From contig NZ_JALAMS010000012.1 in assembly GCF_026790145.1 (NCBI RefSeq), positions 27,534-91,533 of the forward strand: a stretch of 64,000 nucleotides of DNA. The letters are read 5' to 3'. Below, piece after piece: positions 42,838-52,564 of the stretch. The stretch is from Bacillus_I endophytica_A. GTDB lineage: Bacteria; Bacillota; Bacilli; Bacillales; Bacillaceae_H. The translations under genes were made by a program, and so were the position numbers. Within the stretch, counting starts at the first letter, position 1. Each line of letters opens with the position of its first letter. The notes beneath the pieces were generated by a model. The model was not told the DNA's origin and ran no database searches. It saw nothing but the letters and a program-made list of their open reading frames with translations.

Positions 42838-43977
42838 ATGAATGTAATGAAGCAATCTGTCCAAACTACGGAAACTATTTTAGAAAGAACACATGAACAT
42901 GAACAAATCATTTTTTGTAACGATCCAGAAACAAATTTAAAGGCTATTATTGCTATCCATAATACAACGCTTGGTCCAGCATTGGGCGGTTGCCGTATGC
43001 ACCCCTATCGCTCGGTGGATGAGGCTTTGGAAGATGTGCTTCGTTTATCTAAAGGCATGACATATAAGTGTGCAGCTGCTGATGTAGACTTTGGTGGGGG
43101 AAAAGCTGTAATTATTGGGGATCCAGCAAAGGATAAAACACCAAATATGTTTAGATCTTTCGGTCAGTTCGTCGATTCTTTAAATGGCCGTTTTTATACA
43201 GGTACAGATATGGGAACTTCAACAGATGACTTCATCCATGCTTCAAAAGAGACAAATTGTATTGTTGGAATTCCTGAAGCATATGGAGGAGGCGGTGATT
43301 CCTCTATTCCAACAGCTCTTGGAGTTATTTATGGTTTAAAAGCAACAAATAAAGCGGTTTTTAATACAACTGATCTTTCTGGTAAAACATATATCATTCA
43401 GGGCCTAGGGAAAGTCGGTTACAAAGTAGCGGAGCAACTGCTTGAAGCAGGTGCTGATTTATATGTAAGTGACATCAATCAAGAAGCAGTGAAAGCTATT
43501 CAAGAACGTGCAAAGCAAGTGGGAAGCATTGCTCGCTTTGTAAGCGGAGATGAAGTGTATTCGGTAGCTGCTGATATTTTCATTCCGTGTGCGTTCGGGG
43601 GAGTTATTAATGATGAAACAATTGAAAAATTAAAAGTAAAAGCAGTTGTGGGGTCTGCTAACAATCAGCTTCTTTTAGAAAGTCATGGGAAATTGCTAAA
43701 ACAAAAAGGAATTTTATATGCTCCTGATTATATCGTAAACGCTGGCGGCTTAATTCAAGTGGCAGATGAACTGTACAACTATAATAAAGAGCGGGTATTA
43801 ACGAAAACAAAATCTATTTATACATCATTACTAGAAATTTATAAGGAAGCTGAGCTGGATAATATCACGACTATCGAAGCAGCTAATCGTTTTTGTGAAA
43901 AGCGTATAGACGAACGTAGAAAGCAAAATAGCTTCTTCACTCATACAAAGCGTCCTAAATGGTCTATTCGCAAGTAA
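42838..43977 (+). CDS. pdh: Phenylalanine dehydrogenase
   Basis: NAD-dependent oxidative deamination of L-phenylalanine to phenylpyruvate. The product is 379 aa, starting MNVMKQSVQ after ATGGAGG; an ATG frame from 42766 overlaps the upstream gene and lacks a binding site. Substrate and catalytic lysines are K77 and K89, in GGCRM...YKCAAADVDFGGGKAV. This wording is that of Bacillus badius-type PheDH, whereas leucine dehydrogenases read GGARM...KNAAAGLNLGGGK. The Rossmann motif is GLGKVG, and the C-terminus PKWSIRK also matches PheDH. Leucine or mixed specificity is the alternative. Confidence 0.87.
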   Translation: MNVMKQSVQTTETILERTHEHEQIIFCNDPETNLKAIIAIHNTTLGPALGGCRMHPYRSVDEALEDVLRLSKGMTYKCAAADVDFGGGKAVIIGDPAKDKTPNMFRSFGQFVDSLNGRFYTGTDMGTSTDDFIHASKETNCIVGIPEAYGGGGDSSIPTALGVIYGLKATNKAVFNTTDLSGKTYIIQGLGKVGYKVAEQLLEAGADLYVSDINQEAVKAIQERAKQVGSIARFVSGDEVYSVAADIFIPCAFGGVINDETIEKLKVKAVVGSANNQLLLESHGKLLKQKGILYAPDYIVNAGGLIQVADELYNYNKERVLTKTKSIYTSLLEIYKEAELDNITTIEAANRFCEKRIDERRKQNSFFTHTKRPKWSIRK

Positions 43978-44005
43978 TAAAAACTTTTATAAATGAGGTG
44001 ATAAT

Positions 44006-45073
44006 ATGAAATTAGAATTTCCAATATTCCGAATTGTTAATGAAGAAGGTCAGTTAACAGATGAAAAGTATAAAGAGAGAATGACGGAGGACCTTGTAAA
44101 GAAATTCTACTATAACATGGTTCGAATTCGTACATTTGATCGAAAGGCTATTAGTTTACAGCGACAAGGGAGGCTTGGGACATATGCTCCGTTCGAAGGT
44201 CAGGAAGCTTCTCAAGTAGGAAGTGCCCTGGCTCTTGAGAAGGATGATTGGGTATTTCCTACTTATCGTGACCATGGTGCTACGCTGACGTTTGGTGCCA
44301 ATATGGCTCGTACGTATTTATATTGGAATGGACGTGTTGAGGGCTGTGTGCCTGAAGCAGGAAAAAAGATATTTCCTCCTGCTGTTCCAATTGCTACTCA
44401 ACTTCCCCATGCAGCAGGCGCTGCAATGGCGGAACAAAGAAAAGGAACGAAAAATGCAGCAATTGCTTACTTTGGTGATGGAGCAACTTCAGAAGGAGAT
44501 TTTCATGAAGGTTTAAATTTTGCCAGTGTTTTTCAAGCTCCTGTAATCTTTTTTAATCAAAATAATGGCTTTGCTATATCTGTACCAATTGAAAAACAGA
44601 TGAATTCTAAAACAGTTGCCCAAAAAGCAATTGCCTATGATATGCCAAGTATTCGAGTTGATGGAAATGATGTTTTTGCTGTTTATTTTCAAACAAGGGA
44701 AGGACTTGATCGAGCTCGTGATGGAGGAGGACCTACTTTAATCGAAGCAATAACATGGCGATATGGGGCTCATACAACCGCAGATGATCCAACTAAGTAC
44801 CGCGATCAATCAGATAGTGATAAAATTCGTGAGACTCAAGATCCTCTTCTTCGTGTGGAACGCTATATGAAGAGAAATAATTTGTGGGATGAAGAATGGA
44901 TAGCGAAAATAATAGGGGAAGTTACAAGTGAAGTAGAGCAGGCAATCAAAGAAATGGAAGCCTTTCCAAATCCGAATGTAAATGATTTGTTTGATTATGT
45001 ATTTGAGAAGCCAGTATGGCCCATTACAAAACAAAAAGAACAATATTTTCAATTAAATGGGAGGGAAGATTGA
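44006..45073 (+). CDS. 2-oxoacid dehydrogenase E1 component, alpha subunit
   Basis: Thiamine-diphosphate-dependent decarboxylase subunit of a branched-chain or aromatic 2-oxoacid dehydrogenase complex, 355 aa. The TPP motif starts at GDGATSEGDFHEG and ends about 30 residues on at FNQNN. WRYGAHTTADDPTKYR is the typical phosphorylation-loop region. GAGGTGATAAT precedes the ATG; the stop overlaps the E1beta start by one base. It follows PheDH, so phenylpyruvate is a likely substrate; a pyruvate or branched-chain complex is the alternative. Confidence 0.88.
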   Translation: MKLEFPIFRIVNEEGQLTDEKYKERMTEDLVKKFYYNMVRIRTFDRKAISLQRQGRLGTYAPFEGQEASQVGSALALEKDDWVFPTYRDHGATLTFGANMARTYLYWNGRVEGCVPEAGKKIFPPAVPIATQLPHAAGAAMAEQRKGTKNAAIAYFGDGATSEGDFHEGLNFASVFQAPVIFFNQNNGFAISVPIEKQMNSKTVAQKAIAYDMPSIRVDGNDVFAVYFQTREGLDRARDGGGPTLIEAITWRYGAHTTADDPTKYRDQSDSDKIRETQDPLLRVERYMKRNNLWDEEWIAKIIGEVTSEVEQAIKEMEAFPNPNVNDLFDYVFEKPVWPITKQKEQYFQLNGRED

Positions 45074-46095
45074 TGGCTATCAGTAGAGAGAAACTAGCAG
45101 AAGTCTATGATTCAAAAACTCACCAGTTAACTCTTGTTCAGGCTATAACGGATGGTTTGTCTATTATGCTAAAAGAGGACGAAAAAGTTCTTTTGCTTGG
45201 AGAAGATATCGGGAAAAACGGAGGGGTGTTCCGCGCTACAGATGGTTTACAGAAACAATTTGGAGAAGGAAGGGTCATTGATACACCGCTTAGCGAAGCA
45301 GGAATTATTGGTACATCTATTGGTATGGCTATCAATGGATTCAAACCAGTAGCGGAAATGCAGTTTCTTGGGTTTATTTATCCTGCATATGAACAAATTA
45401 TGACCCATGTATCGCGTATTCGCATGAGAACGATGGGCCACTATACAGTTCCAATGGTCATCCGTGCTCCATATGGGGCAGGTATCCGTGCTCCCGAAGT
45501 TCACTCAGACAGTGTAGAAGCTTTGTTCACACACATGCCTGGTATTAAGGTTGTATGTCCGTCTTCCCCTTATGATGCAAAAGGATTGCTTATTGCAGCA
45601 ATTGAAGATCCAGATCCAGTTTTATTTTTAGAGTCAATGAGAATCTATCGTTCTACACGTGGAGAAGTGCCAAAGGAAAAATACACCGTCAAGATTGGGA
45701 AAGGAAGAAAGCTCAAAGACGGAGATGATGTCACCCTTATTACTTGGGGAGCAATGGTACCTGTTGCAATGAAAGCTGCCCAGCAGGCCGAAAAACAAGG
45801 GATGAAGTGTGATGTTATTGATTTGCGCACTTTATATCCCATTGATAAAGATATCATAGCAGAATCGATTCAAAGAACAGGCCGTGCTGTCATTGTACAT
45901 GAAGCACATGAAACAGGTGGGTTGGGCAATGATATTGTTTCAATTATTAATGATACTTCCTTTTTGTACATGAAATCACCGATTGAACGTGTAACAGGAT
46001 TTGATGTACCAGTTCCATTCTTTGCATTGGAAGAGCATTATCTTCCAACTCCTCAGCGAGTATTTAAAGCAATTGAAAAAGTGATGCATTTTTAG
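45073..46095 (+). CDS. 2-oxoacid dehydrogenase E1 component, beta subunit
   Basis: Partner of E1alpha, 340 aa from the ATG giving MAISREKLAEVY after GGGAGGG; an in-frame ATG at 45016 lies within E1alpha. Family blocks are GEDIGKNGGVFRATDGL, DTPLSEAGIIGTSIGMA and the C-terminal transketolase region with VIHEAHETGGLGNDI (EAHETGG). It is translationally coupled to E1alpha (TGATG). Confidence 0.89.
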   Translation: MAISREKLAEVYDSKTHQLTLVQAITDGLSIMLKEDEKVLLLGEDIGKNGGVFRATDGLQKQFGEGRVIDTPLSEAGIIGTSIGMAINGFKPVAEMQFLGFIYPAYEQIMTHVSRIRMRTMGHYTVPMVIRAPYGAGIRAPEVHSDSVEALFTHMPGIKVVCPSSPYDAKGLLIAAIEDPDPVLFLESMRIYRSTRGEVPKEKYTVKIGKGRKLKDGDDVTLITWGAMVPVAMKAAQQAEKQGMKCDVIDLRTLYPIDKDIIAESIQRTGRAVIVHEAHETGGLGNDIVSIINDTSFLYMKSPIERVTGFDVPVPFFALEEHYLPTPQRVFKAIEKVMHF

Positions 46096-46107
46096 GAGGG
46101 ATGAACA

Positions 46108-47391
46108 GTGGTTGAAGTAAAACTTCATGACATTGGTGAAGGAATGACAGAAGGAGAAATTATTCACTATTTTGTTAAGGCAGGGGATACGGTCACAGTG
46201 GACCAACCTCTTTTAGAAGTTCAAACAGATAAAATGGTTGCAGAGCTTCCTTCTCCAGCCTCAGGGAAAGTTAAAAATATTATCATTGATACAGGCGATA
46301 CGGTAGAAGTTGGTACAACACTTCTTGTGTTAGAAACAGAAGAACGAAAGGCTGTAGAGTCAAAAGAAGAGAAGCTATTAGCAGAGCTTTCTTTTGAAAA
46401 AGGAGAAGAGCTACCAACACCATCAAATCAAACAGTTCCTGTCACTCAAAATACCGAAAAGAGGTTTATCATTGCAGCACCTTATACAAGAAAAGTTGCA
46501 CGTAAGTTTGGTGTAGATATTAGTGAAGTTACAGGTACAGGAAAATCAGGGCGTATTACAGTAGAAGATGTGCACAACTTTGTAAAAAAACGTGATGAAG
46601 GATCTTCTTTAGAAGAGGGGCAAGAGACGTCTTCTAAAGTGAGTGAAGCGGAAGCTGAATTAAAACACCACATTCAAAGGCAAGGAGTACAAAATGAAGG
46701 AAAAGAAACGATTCCATTTAGGGGGCGTCGTAAACAAATTGCTAAAAAGATGACAAAATCTCTTTATACAATTCCTCATGTTACGCACTTTGAAGAGGCA
46801 GATTTAACCGAACTGCTTGCGTACCGAAATGATCTAAAGGAAATGAATATGAATATTTCCGTAGCTGCTTTCTTTATTAAAGCCATTGCTGTGGCATTGA
46901 AGAAATTTCCGGTTTTTAACGCCAAGCTTGACGAAGAAAATGAAGTTATTTGTTTAGAAAAAGAGTATAACATCGGAATTGCTACAGATACAGAAGAAGG
47001 CCTAATTGTACCTGTTATTCATCATGCTGATAGACTGTCAGTCAGTCAGATTCATGAAAAACTGAAGGAATTAACAAGAAAGGCACAAGAAGGCAAGCTT
47101 ACAATGGACGATATGAGAGGAGGAACATTTACAGTTAGTAATGTTGGTCCTTTAGGAAGTATTGGCGCAACTCCCATCATTAATCATCCAGAAACTGGAT
47201 TAATTGCATTTCATAAGACGAAAAAAATGCCTGTTGTAAGAGAGAACGACGAGATTGTAATTCGATCGATTATGACAATGTCAATGGCGTTTGATCATCG
47301 AGTAGCGGATGGTGCTACAGCTGTGGCTTTTACAAATCGCTTCAAGTATCTGATCGAAAACCCAAAGTTATGGCCAATTGAATTAGCTTAA
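46108..47391 (+). CDS. 2-oxoacid dehydrogenase E2, dihydrolipoyl acyltransferase
   Basis: Core of the complex, 427 aa, GTG start after TAGGAGGG. The order is one lipoyl domain with the lipoylated lysine K42 (EVQTDKMVAEL), a peripheral subunit-binding domain near 125-160 (YTRKVARKFGVDISEVTG), and the catalytic domain ending with HRVADG (H397, D401). No E3 gene is present, so a shared dihydrolipoyl dehydrogenase must be used. It transfers the acyl group to CoA, giving phenylacetyl-CoA if phenylpyruvate is the substrate. Confidence 0.9.
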   Translation: MVEVKLHDIGEGMTEGEIIHYFVKAGDTVTVDQPLLEVQTDKMVAELPSPASGKVKNIIIDTGDTVEVGTTLLVLETEERKAVESKEEKLLAELSFEKGEELPTPSNQTVPVTQNTEKRFIIAAPYTRKVARKFGVDISEVTGTGKSGRITVEDVHNFVKKRDEGSSLEEGQETSSKVSEAEAELKHHIQRQGVQNEGKETIPFRGRRKQIAKKMTKSLYTIPHVTHFEEADLTELLAYRNDLKEMNMNISVAAFFIKAIAVALKKFPVFNAKLDEENEVICLEKEYNIGIATDTEEGLIVPVIHHADRLSVSQIHEKLKELTRKAQEGKLTMDDMRGGTFTVSNVGPLGSIGATPIINHPETGLIAFHKTKKMPVVRENDEIVIRSIMTMSMAFDHRVADGATAVAFTNRFKYLIENPKLWPIELA

Positions 47392-47742
47392 AGATAATAC
47401 AGATTCAGATAACAGGGGGCTTCCCCCTGTTATTAAGCGATGTGTGAAAGGAACGAGAACGTTGGAGAGTGAGAAGGCCAATATTAATATATGCTCAAAA
47501 ATTAGATTTTTTAAAGTAGCGAATGATTGGAAACAAAGTTTGTTATAACCCAGCGAATGTTCATGAATTCATTGCAATCTCATATTGACTGGAGCCACTA
47601 GGGAAATAGACTTTAACAAATTTGACTAAAAAGACAAATCATTACTTAATACTTGGAAAGAAAAGAACTATCATTCATTTAAAAAACATTCTCAATGCAC
47701 AGTGAAAAGGATTCATTTAATAGAATCAAGGGGGAATAAGCG
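47392..47742. other. Spacer between E2 and permease genes
   Basis: Contains the hairpin at 47409-47433, then AT-rich DNA. A possible promoter is TTGACT at 47622-47627 with CTTAAT or TTAATA about 17-18 bases further; a second TTGACT is at 47585. No ORF or riboswitch was recognised. Confidence 0.4.
47409..47433 (+). terminator. Hairpin after the E2 gene
   Basis: ATAACAGGGGG (47409-47419) pairs perfectly with CCCCCTGTTAT (47423-47433) around CTT. Almost no T tract follows, so it may be a weak terminator or a 3'-end stabiliser. Confidence 0.6.
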
Positions 47743-49119
47743 ATGGGATCAAGCAATTCACCACTTCAAAAGAAATTACTTCCACGACATATAAGTTTAA
47801 TGGCAATGGGAGGAGCAATAGGGACTGGAATCTTTAAAGGGAGTGCTGAAACAGTAACGTTAGCAGGACCAGGGGTTATTTTTACTTATATGTTTGCAGG
47901 GATTTTGCTTCTAGTTGTTATGGGGGCTATAGCAGAGATGGCTATTGCTTATCCAGATACTAATATGAAAGGGTTTGTTCGTCTAGCCTTTGGTAAGCGG
48001 GTGTCTTTTGTAACAGGTTGGTTGTATTGTTTTATGTGGCTCTCTGTATGCGTTATTGAAGTAATTGTAGCAGGGAGCTTTTTTCAATATTGGTTTCCTA
48101 ATATTCCGCTTTGGGTATTGAGTTTGGGCTGTGCAGTCTTAATTATTGGGATTAATATGATGAATGTTAAAAATTACGGGGAGTTCGAATTTTGGTTTGC
48201 TGGTATTAAGATTGCGATGATTATGATATTCATCGTTTTGGGAGCGAGTATTCTCTTTGGAATTACCCCAAGTAACCAGTCGAATTACTTGCAAAACTTT
48301 ACAGAGCATGGAGGTTTTTTCCCAAATGGATCAATGTCAATCATCTCGGCATTGTTAATTGTGATGTTTTCATACGGGGGATCTGAATTAATAGGATTAA
48401 CTGTAACAGAAGCAAAAGATGCTGAACGTATTTTACCTAAGGTTATTAAAAGTTTTATTTGGAGAATTGTCTTGTTTTATACGCTACCAATCCTCATCAT
48501 TTGTGGTTTAATTCCTTGGAATGAAATAAGTGACCAATCAAGTCCATTTGTCCAAGTATTATCAATGTCTGGTTTGCAGGGAGCAGCCCATATTATGAAT
48601 TTCATTTTAATCACGGCTGTTTTATCTGCTGCTAACTCTGGCATATATGGTTGTACAAGAATGCTCCACTCTTTAGCAATGGGAGGGGAAGCTCCCAAGA
48701 CTTTCTCTTATGTATCTAAAAATGGTGTTCCGTCATATAGCTTAATGTTAAGTGCAATTGTATTAATCGTCGGCTCTATGATTACTTATGTTGCACAAGA
48801 TCAGGTATTTACTATATTAATGGCGGTTCCTGGTTTTGTCGTATCATTAATATGGATTAGTATTTGTTTATCACAACTAAAACTTCGTAAATCATATCCT
48901 AAAGAACCAAGCTTCAAATTATGGGGATTCCCTTATGTAACAGCATTTACAGCAGTAGTCTTAATTATTATTTGTATCATGTTTGTATTAAATGAACAGA
49001 ATCGGACAAGTATTATTGCCTGTCTTCTTGTTTTGGCTATATTAGTCGGAATTTCGATTATAAAATTTAAACGTGTTGATGCACAGAAGGCTGATTCAGG
49101 AGAAAAGAGAATCATGTAG
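47743..49119 (+). CDS. Amino acid permease, AAT/APC family
   Basis: A 458-aa transporter with about twelve hydrophobic spans. The family signature near the N-terminus (RHISLMAMGGAIGTGIFKG) and GGSELIGLTVTEAKDAE in the middle place it with proline, aromatic and GABA type permeases of the APC superfamily. Position after the PheDH operon suggests phenylalanine or another aromatic amino acid as substrate; this is inference. Its own promoter is possible, since a hairpin and 350 bases separate it from E2. AAGGGGGAA precedes the ATG. Confidence 0.82.
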   Translation: MGSSNSPLQKKLLPRHISLMAMGGAIGTGIFKGSAETVTLAGPGVIFTYMFAGILLLVVMGAIAEMAIAYPDTNMKGFVRLAFGKRVSFVTGWLYCFMWLSVCVIEVIVAGSFFQYWFPNIPLWVLSLGCAVLIIGINMMNVKNYGEFEFWFAGIKIAMIMIFIVLGASILFGITPSNQSNYLQNFTEHGGFFPNGSMSIISALLIVMFSYGGSELIGLTVTEAKDAERILPKVIKSFIWRIVLFYTLPILIICGLIPWNEISDQSSPFVQVLSMSGLQGAAHIMNFILITAVLSAANSGIYGCTRMLHSLAMGGEAPKTFSYVSKNGVPSYSLMLSAIVLIVGSMITYVAQDQVFTILMAVPGFVVSLIWISICLSQLKLRKSYPKEPSFKLWGFPYVTAFTAVVLIIICIMFVLNEQNRTSIIACLLVLAILVGISIIKFKRVDAQKADSGEKRIM

Positions 49120-49249
49120 ATTTGTCATATGTCTTAGGACCTTTAGCTTAAAATAGAGAAATGAAACTGCTGTGCTGAAATAACATTTAAGATAACACTT
49201 GATTTAGTTATATATGGAGTTCAAAACTTGAGGGGATTAAAATAAAATG

Positions 49250-49281
49250 AAAGCCCAAAGGAAAATGCCTTTGGGCTTTTT
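49250..49281 (+). terminator. Terminator of the permease gene
   Basis: AAAGCCCAAAGG (49250-49261) pairs with CCTTTGGGCTTT (49268-49279) around AAAATG and ends in five T. It lies about 130 bases after the stop; nothing else is seen in 49120-49415. Confidence 0.9.
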
Positions 49282-49415
49282 AAATTTACAAATTCATTGT
49301 CAAAAGAGTAAGAGAACAGATCCTTTTTAATTCATGAATAGTGTATATTATTGTGTTACTTTTATATCACTACAATATAACTTCATAACTTCGTTGTGTA
49401 TTTTCATTTGCCGTT

Positions 49416-50987
49416 CTATTTGTATATAGATTGATAATGTTTAATCTCTATATTTTTAAAAGTAGCGGTTCCACCTTCAGAAAAGAGAGTTATGCCGTCA
49501 TCCCCTAAAGGAGGGAATACTTGACTAGAGTGAACCACTTTTCCATCATCTATAAATACTTCAACAGTCGTTTTATCAACAAGTATTTTCAAATGAACTT
49601 CTTTCTTATTTGGATCAAAAGGAGCTTTGCTTTCGATATATTGATTACTCTCATCTGGTTGGTGTGTTAATCCTCGATTTACATAAGAGTAGGCTCCTTC
49701 AGCAAAGATACCAACGTCAACATGTCGCTTTTCATCAGAAGATTCACGGAGACGTAATCCAACATTCTGAAGGTCTTCCCATGAAATATCTGTTTCTAGT
49801 CTGTAAGCAACTCCTTCAGTATCAAGCTTTTTTGATCCATCTACTTTAATCTCTTCATATTGGTCCGTAGTTTTAGTTAACTCATTCAAGTTTTCGTTAG
49901 GCTGTGATGCTAAGTAGTAGTTGTCGTCGTCTTGCTTTTTCAGCTCTATTCGACGGACGATAGAATCAATCCCATTGAATCCTTCTTTTACAGTAGGCGT
50001 GTTGTCTGCATAGTCCCAGTTGTTCATCCATGCTAGGGCATAGCGATGGTCTAATTTGTCGTCATTTAGCCCATCTTCGAAAGTGACACCGCCATACCAA
50101 TCAAATCCATGGTCAAGCCACTGGGGCTCTTCTTGGTCTGGCACAAATTCTTTTCCATTGTATTCACCAGTCCAATAAGCATAAGTATTCGGTTTTCCGG
50201 TCTCTTTACCATTTGCACTTGTTCCAAGAATCCATTTGATTGATCCATCGTCTGCGCGCATCATATAAAGATCAGGACATTCTATAAGTCCAATGTTTTT
50301 TGTTTCAAAGCCTCCTGTATACTTCCAATCTTTTAAATCATCAGATTCATAAAATCCAATCTTTGTGCCTTCTGCCATAAGCATGACCCACTTATTTGCT
50401 CCGTCATCCCAAATGATTTTTGGATCACGGAAATCTTTTGTACCAGGATTTTTTAAAACAGGTTCATCACTATAAGATTTGAACGTTTTTCCTCTATCTT
50501 TGCTGTACCATAAAAACTGTTCTTGCTGACCGCTCGCAGAAGGTTGGGTCACAATGGCAATAACGCTATTCTTACCGAACCCTGCCGTATTCTGAGCATC
50601 TACTACAACTGAACCTGACCATGGGTCACCATTTTTATTTGTATACTTAGGTATTGCTACACCTTCATCTTTCCAATGAACAAGATCAGTAGATGTTGCA
50701 TGACGCCATTCTGTTCCATTCCCATTAGGATAATCTCCATTATAAAGATAGTAATAGTGATACTTTCCATCTAGATAGATTGGCTTCTGAGGGTCATTTT
50801 TCCACTTGTCAGGACTTGTGAAATGATAGTTGGCACGATACGTTTCTTTATCTGTCACTTTATGTTCATCTTCTTTCTTAGGTTCCGATTGCTTGATTAG
50901 AAACCCACCAATGATAAGGAGAAGAAGGCAAACAAGAGAAACAATTATCCATATATTTAATTTTTTATTTGGTACACTTTTTGTCAT
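49416..50987 (-). CDS. levB: Membrane-anchored endolevanase-like GH32 hydrolase
   Basis: A 523-aa glycoside hydrolase family 32 enzyme that should cut levan. One N-terminal hydrophobic span (about residues 11-31) acts as signal or anchor. The nucleophile D65 is in WKNDPQKPIY, the transition-state stabiliser D188 in FRDPK, and the acid/base E236 in IECPDL; a C-terminal beta-sandwich follows. B. subtilis LevB is of similar length and also follows sacB. It lies 82 bases after sacB with a terminator in between. The ribosome binding site is weak (GGTGA). Confidence 0.86.
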   Translation of the reverse strand: MTKSVPNKKLNIWIIVSLVCLLLLIIGGFLIKQSEPKKEDEHKVTDKETYRANYHFTSPDKWKNDPQKPIYLDGKYHYYYLYNGDYPNGNGTEWRHATSTDLVHWKDEGVAIPKYTNKNGDPWSGSVVVDAQNTAGFGKNSVIAIVTQPSASGQQEQFLWYSKDRGKTFKSYSDEPVLKNPGTKDFRDPKIIWDDGANKWVMLMAEGTKIGFYESDDLKDWKYTGGFETKNIGLIECPDLYMMRADDGSIKWILGTSANGKETGKPNTYAYWTGEYNGKEFVPDQEEPQWLDHGFDWYGGVTFEDGLNDDKLDHRYALAWMNNWDYADNTPTVKEGFNGIDSIVRRIELKKQDDDNYYLASQPNENLNELTKTTDQYEEIKVDGSKKLDTEGVAYRLETDISWEDLQNVGLRLRESSDEKRHVDVGIFAEGAYSYVNRGLTHQPDESNQYIESKAPFDPNKKEVHLKILVDKTTVEVFIDDGKVVHSSQVFPPLGDDGITLFSEGGTATFKNIEIKHYQSIYK

Positions 50988-51024
50988 ATATAGTCACCAC
51001 GCTTTAATTCTAGGTTGTATAGGA

Positions 51025-51061
51025 TAATAAAAAGAAAATACCAATAAGTATTGGTATTTTC
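51025..51061 (-). terminator. Terminator between sacB and levB
   Basis: On the minus strand a stem formed by 51034-51044 and 51051-51061 (GAAAATACCAA and its complement) is followed by CTTTTTATT. It probably makes levB expression a fraction of sacB expression. Confidence 0.8.
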
Positions 51062-51069
51062 CTTTTGTA

Positions 51070-52539
51070 TTATTTATCAACTGTAATTTGTCCTTGTTCA
51101 AGGATACTATCTTTTACAACAGAAGATTTATTTCCATCAAGAGAAAGTTTGAAGCTTGGAGCAAATGTTGATTTATGATCTGCAAAGTACCCTCTGTTTG
51201 TCATATAGCTTGTGACAACAACGTCGTCGCTGTTCTTTTGAGGGATTGCATAGTGAGCATAGTTCCAAGTCACATCGTTCGGATCAAGGTCTTGATGTAG
51301 AACAATTCCTGTTTTGTTCATTGGCTTGTAAGGGCCTGTTAGAGAGTTAGAAACATATCCTAGCATATAAATATCTTGGTCATCAATGCCATCAATCGTC
51401 ATTTTAGATCCACGGCTACTTGTAAATAAGTACCATTTTCCGTCTTTTTTGAAGACGTTTGGACGCTCAATTTCATCTGTTACTGTATTTGAAGTGATTA
51501 ATGGTTTCATGACTTTTTTAAGTGTATAATCGTCATTAATTTCAATGATTCCCATTGCACCGTTTGCTAATTCAGCATATTCTTTTTTAGGACTTTGTAA
51601 TAGTTTACTTTTTTCGTCTTGGAAGAAGGCATTGCTCTTACTATAATAAGCTCTGTTGTATAAAGAGTCTTCTCCTTGATAGCCTGTATCCTTTCCTGTA
51701 TTAGCTTCAAATACAAGATATTTATGGCCGTTGTCTTCAACATAGTGAGGATCTCTAAGCGTATGGTTATCTTTAAAATCTACATTACCTTTGCTAAAAG
51801 CTTGTTCAACCTGTTGGTAAATTGATCCGTCTCCATCAAAAATTGATTTGTGATCTTCTACACCGTCGACGTTAAGTGTGCCGTCTTTTACTTCAGATAC
51901 GTTTACTTGTGCTGTTGTGAGCGTTTGTTTACCGAAAAGGTTTTTGCTTTCATCAAAGCCTGTTCTGTTTGTATAGAATAAACGAATTTCTCCATCAGAA
52001 GTAAATGTTGCAGAACCCGACCATTCTTCAGCTTGATCTTTTAAGTTTTCATCATTTGCTTTGAATTTATCGCTATCATCAAACACGCGACCAGCATTTT
52101 TCCAAGCATCTAAGGAATTGTCACCAACTTTTTTATAGAACATGTAAATAAATGTGTCACTAGCATTTTTCGGATCTCCAGCTAAACCAAACACGATGTT
52201 GTAACCTTTGTATTCAGCTACTGTACCATCTGCATTTTGTAGTGGCCATGTATCCCAAACATCCATCTCAATTTTATTTCCATTTTCATCAACTTTCGTT
52301 GCTGAAGGAATGTTTTTGATTTTAGATGCATCGAATTGAGGCACCGTAAAGTTTGGATTTCCATGTTGATTGATCATGTTTTTCATGTCAAGTCGAGTCA
52401 TATGAGAAAATCCATAATCTTCGTTATGATCCTGAGCAGCTTTTGGTGCTGCATGAGCAATTGCTCCGCTTCCTCCTGCTAAAATTGCTGTACTAAGGGT
52501 GATTACGCCTGCTTTTTTCGCCAAACCTTTGAAGTTCAT
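51070..52539 (-). CDS. sacB: Levansucrase
   Basis: Secreted GH68 enzyme that makes levan from sucrose. The product is 489 aa from the ATG giving MNFKGLAKKAGVITLS, after GGAGGAAGAAT; an upstream in-frame start would add a basic stretch without a binding site. The signal peptide ends at AHA-AP near residue 30. The catalytic residues are the nucleophile D96 (VWDTWPL), D263 (LRDPHY) and the acid/base E358 (DEIERPN), whose spacing matches known levansucrases; EEWSGSATF is also present. No SacY-type antiterminator leader is seen upstream. Confidence 0.96.
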   Translation of the reverse strand: MNFKGLAKKAGVITLSTAILAGGSGAIAHAAPKAAQDHNEDYGFSHMTRLDMKNMINQHGNPNFTVPQFDASKIKNIPSATKVDENGNKIEMDVWDTWPLQNADGTVAEYKGYNIVFGLAGDPKNASDTFIYMFYKKVGDNSLDAWKNAGRVFDDSDKFKANDENLKDQAEEWSGSATFTSDGEIRLFYTNRTGFDESKNLFGKQTLTTAQVNVSEVKDGTLNVDGVEDHKSIFDGDGSIYQQVEQAFSKGNVDFKDNHTLRDPHYVEDNGHKYLVFEANTGKDTGYQGEDSLYNRAYYSKSNAFFQDEKSKLLQSPKKEYAELANGAMGIIEINDDYTLKKVMKPLITSNTVTDEIERPNVFKKDGKWYLFTSSRGSKMTIDGIDDQDIYMLGYVSNSLTGPYKPMNKTGIVLHQDLDPNDVTWNYAHYAIPQKNSDDVVVTSYMTNRGYFADHKSTFAPSFKLSLDGNKSSVVKDSILEQGQITVDK

Positions 52540-52564
52540 ATTCTTCCTCCTATGTAGTAGTAGG

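Noticed and set aside
47392..47742. T-box or other amino acid riboswitch before the permease gene
   Set aside because: No T-box sequence, specifier stem or terminator/antiterminator pair was seen.
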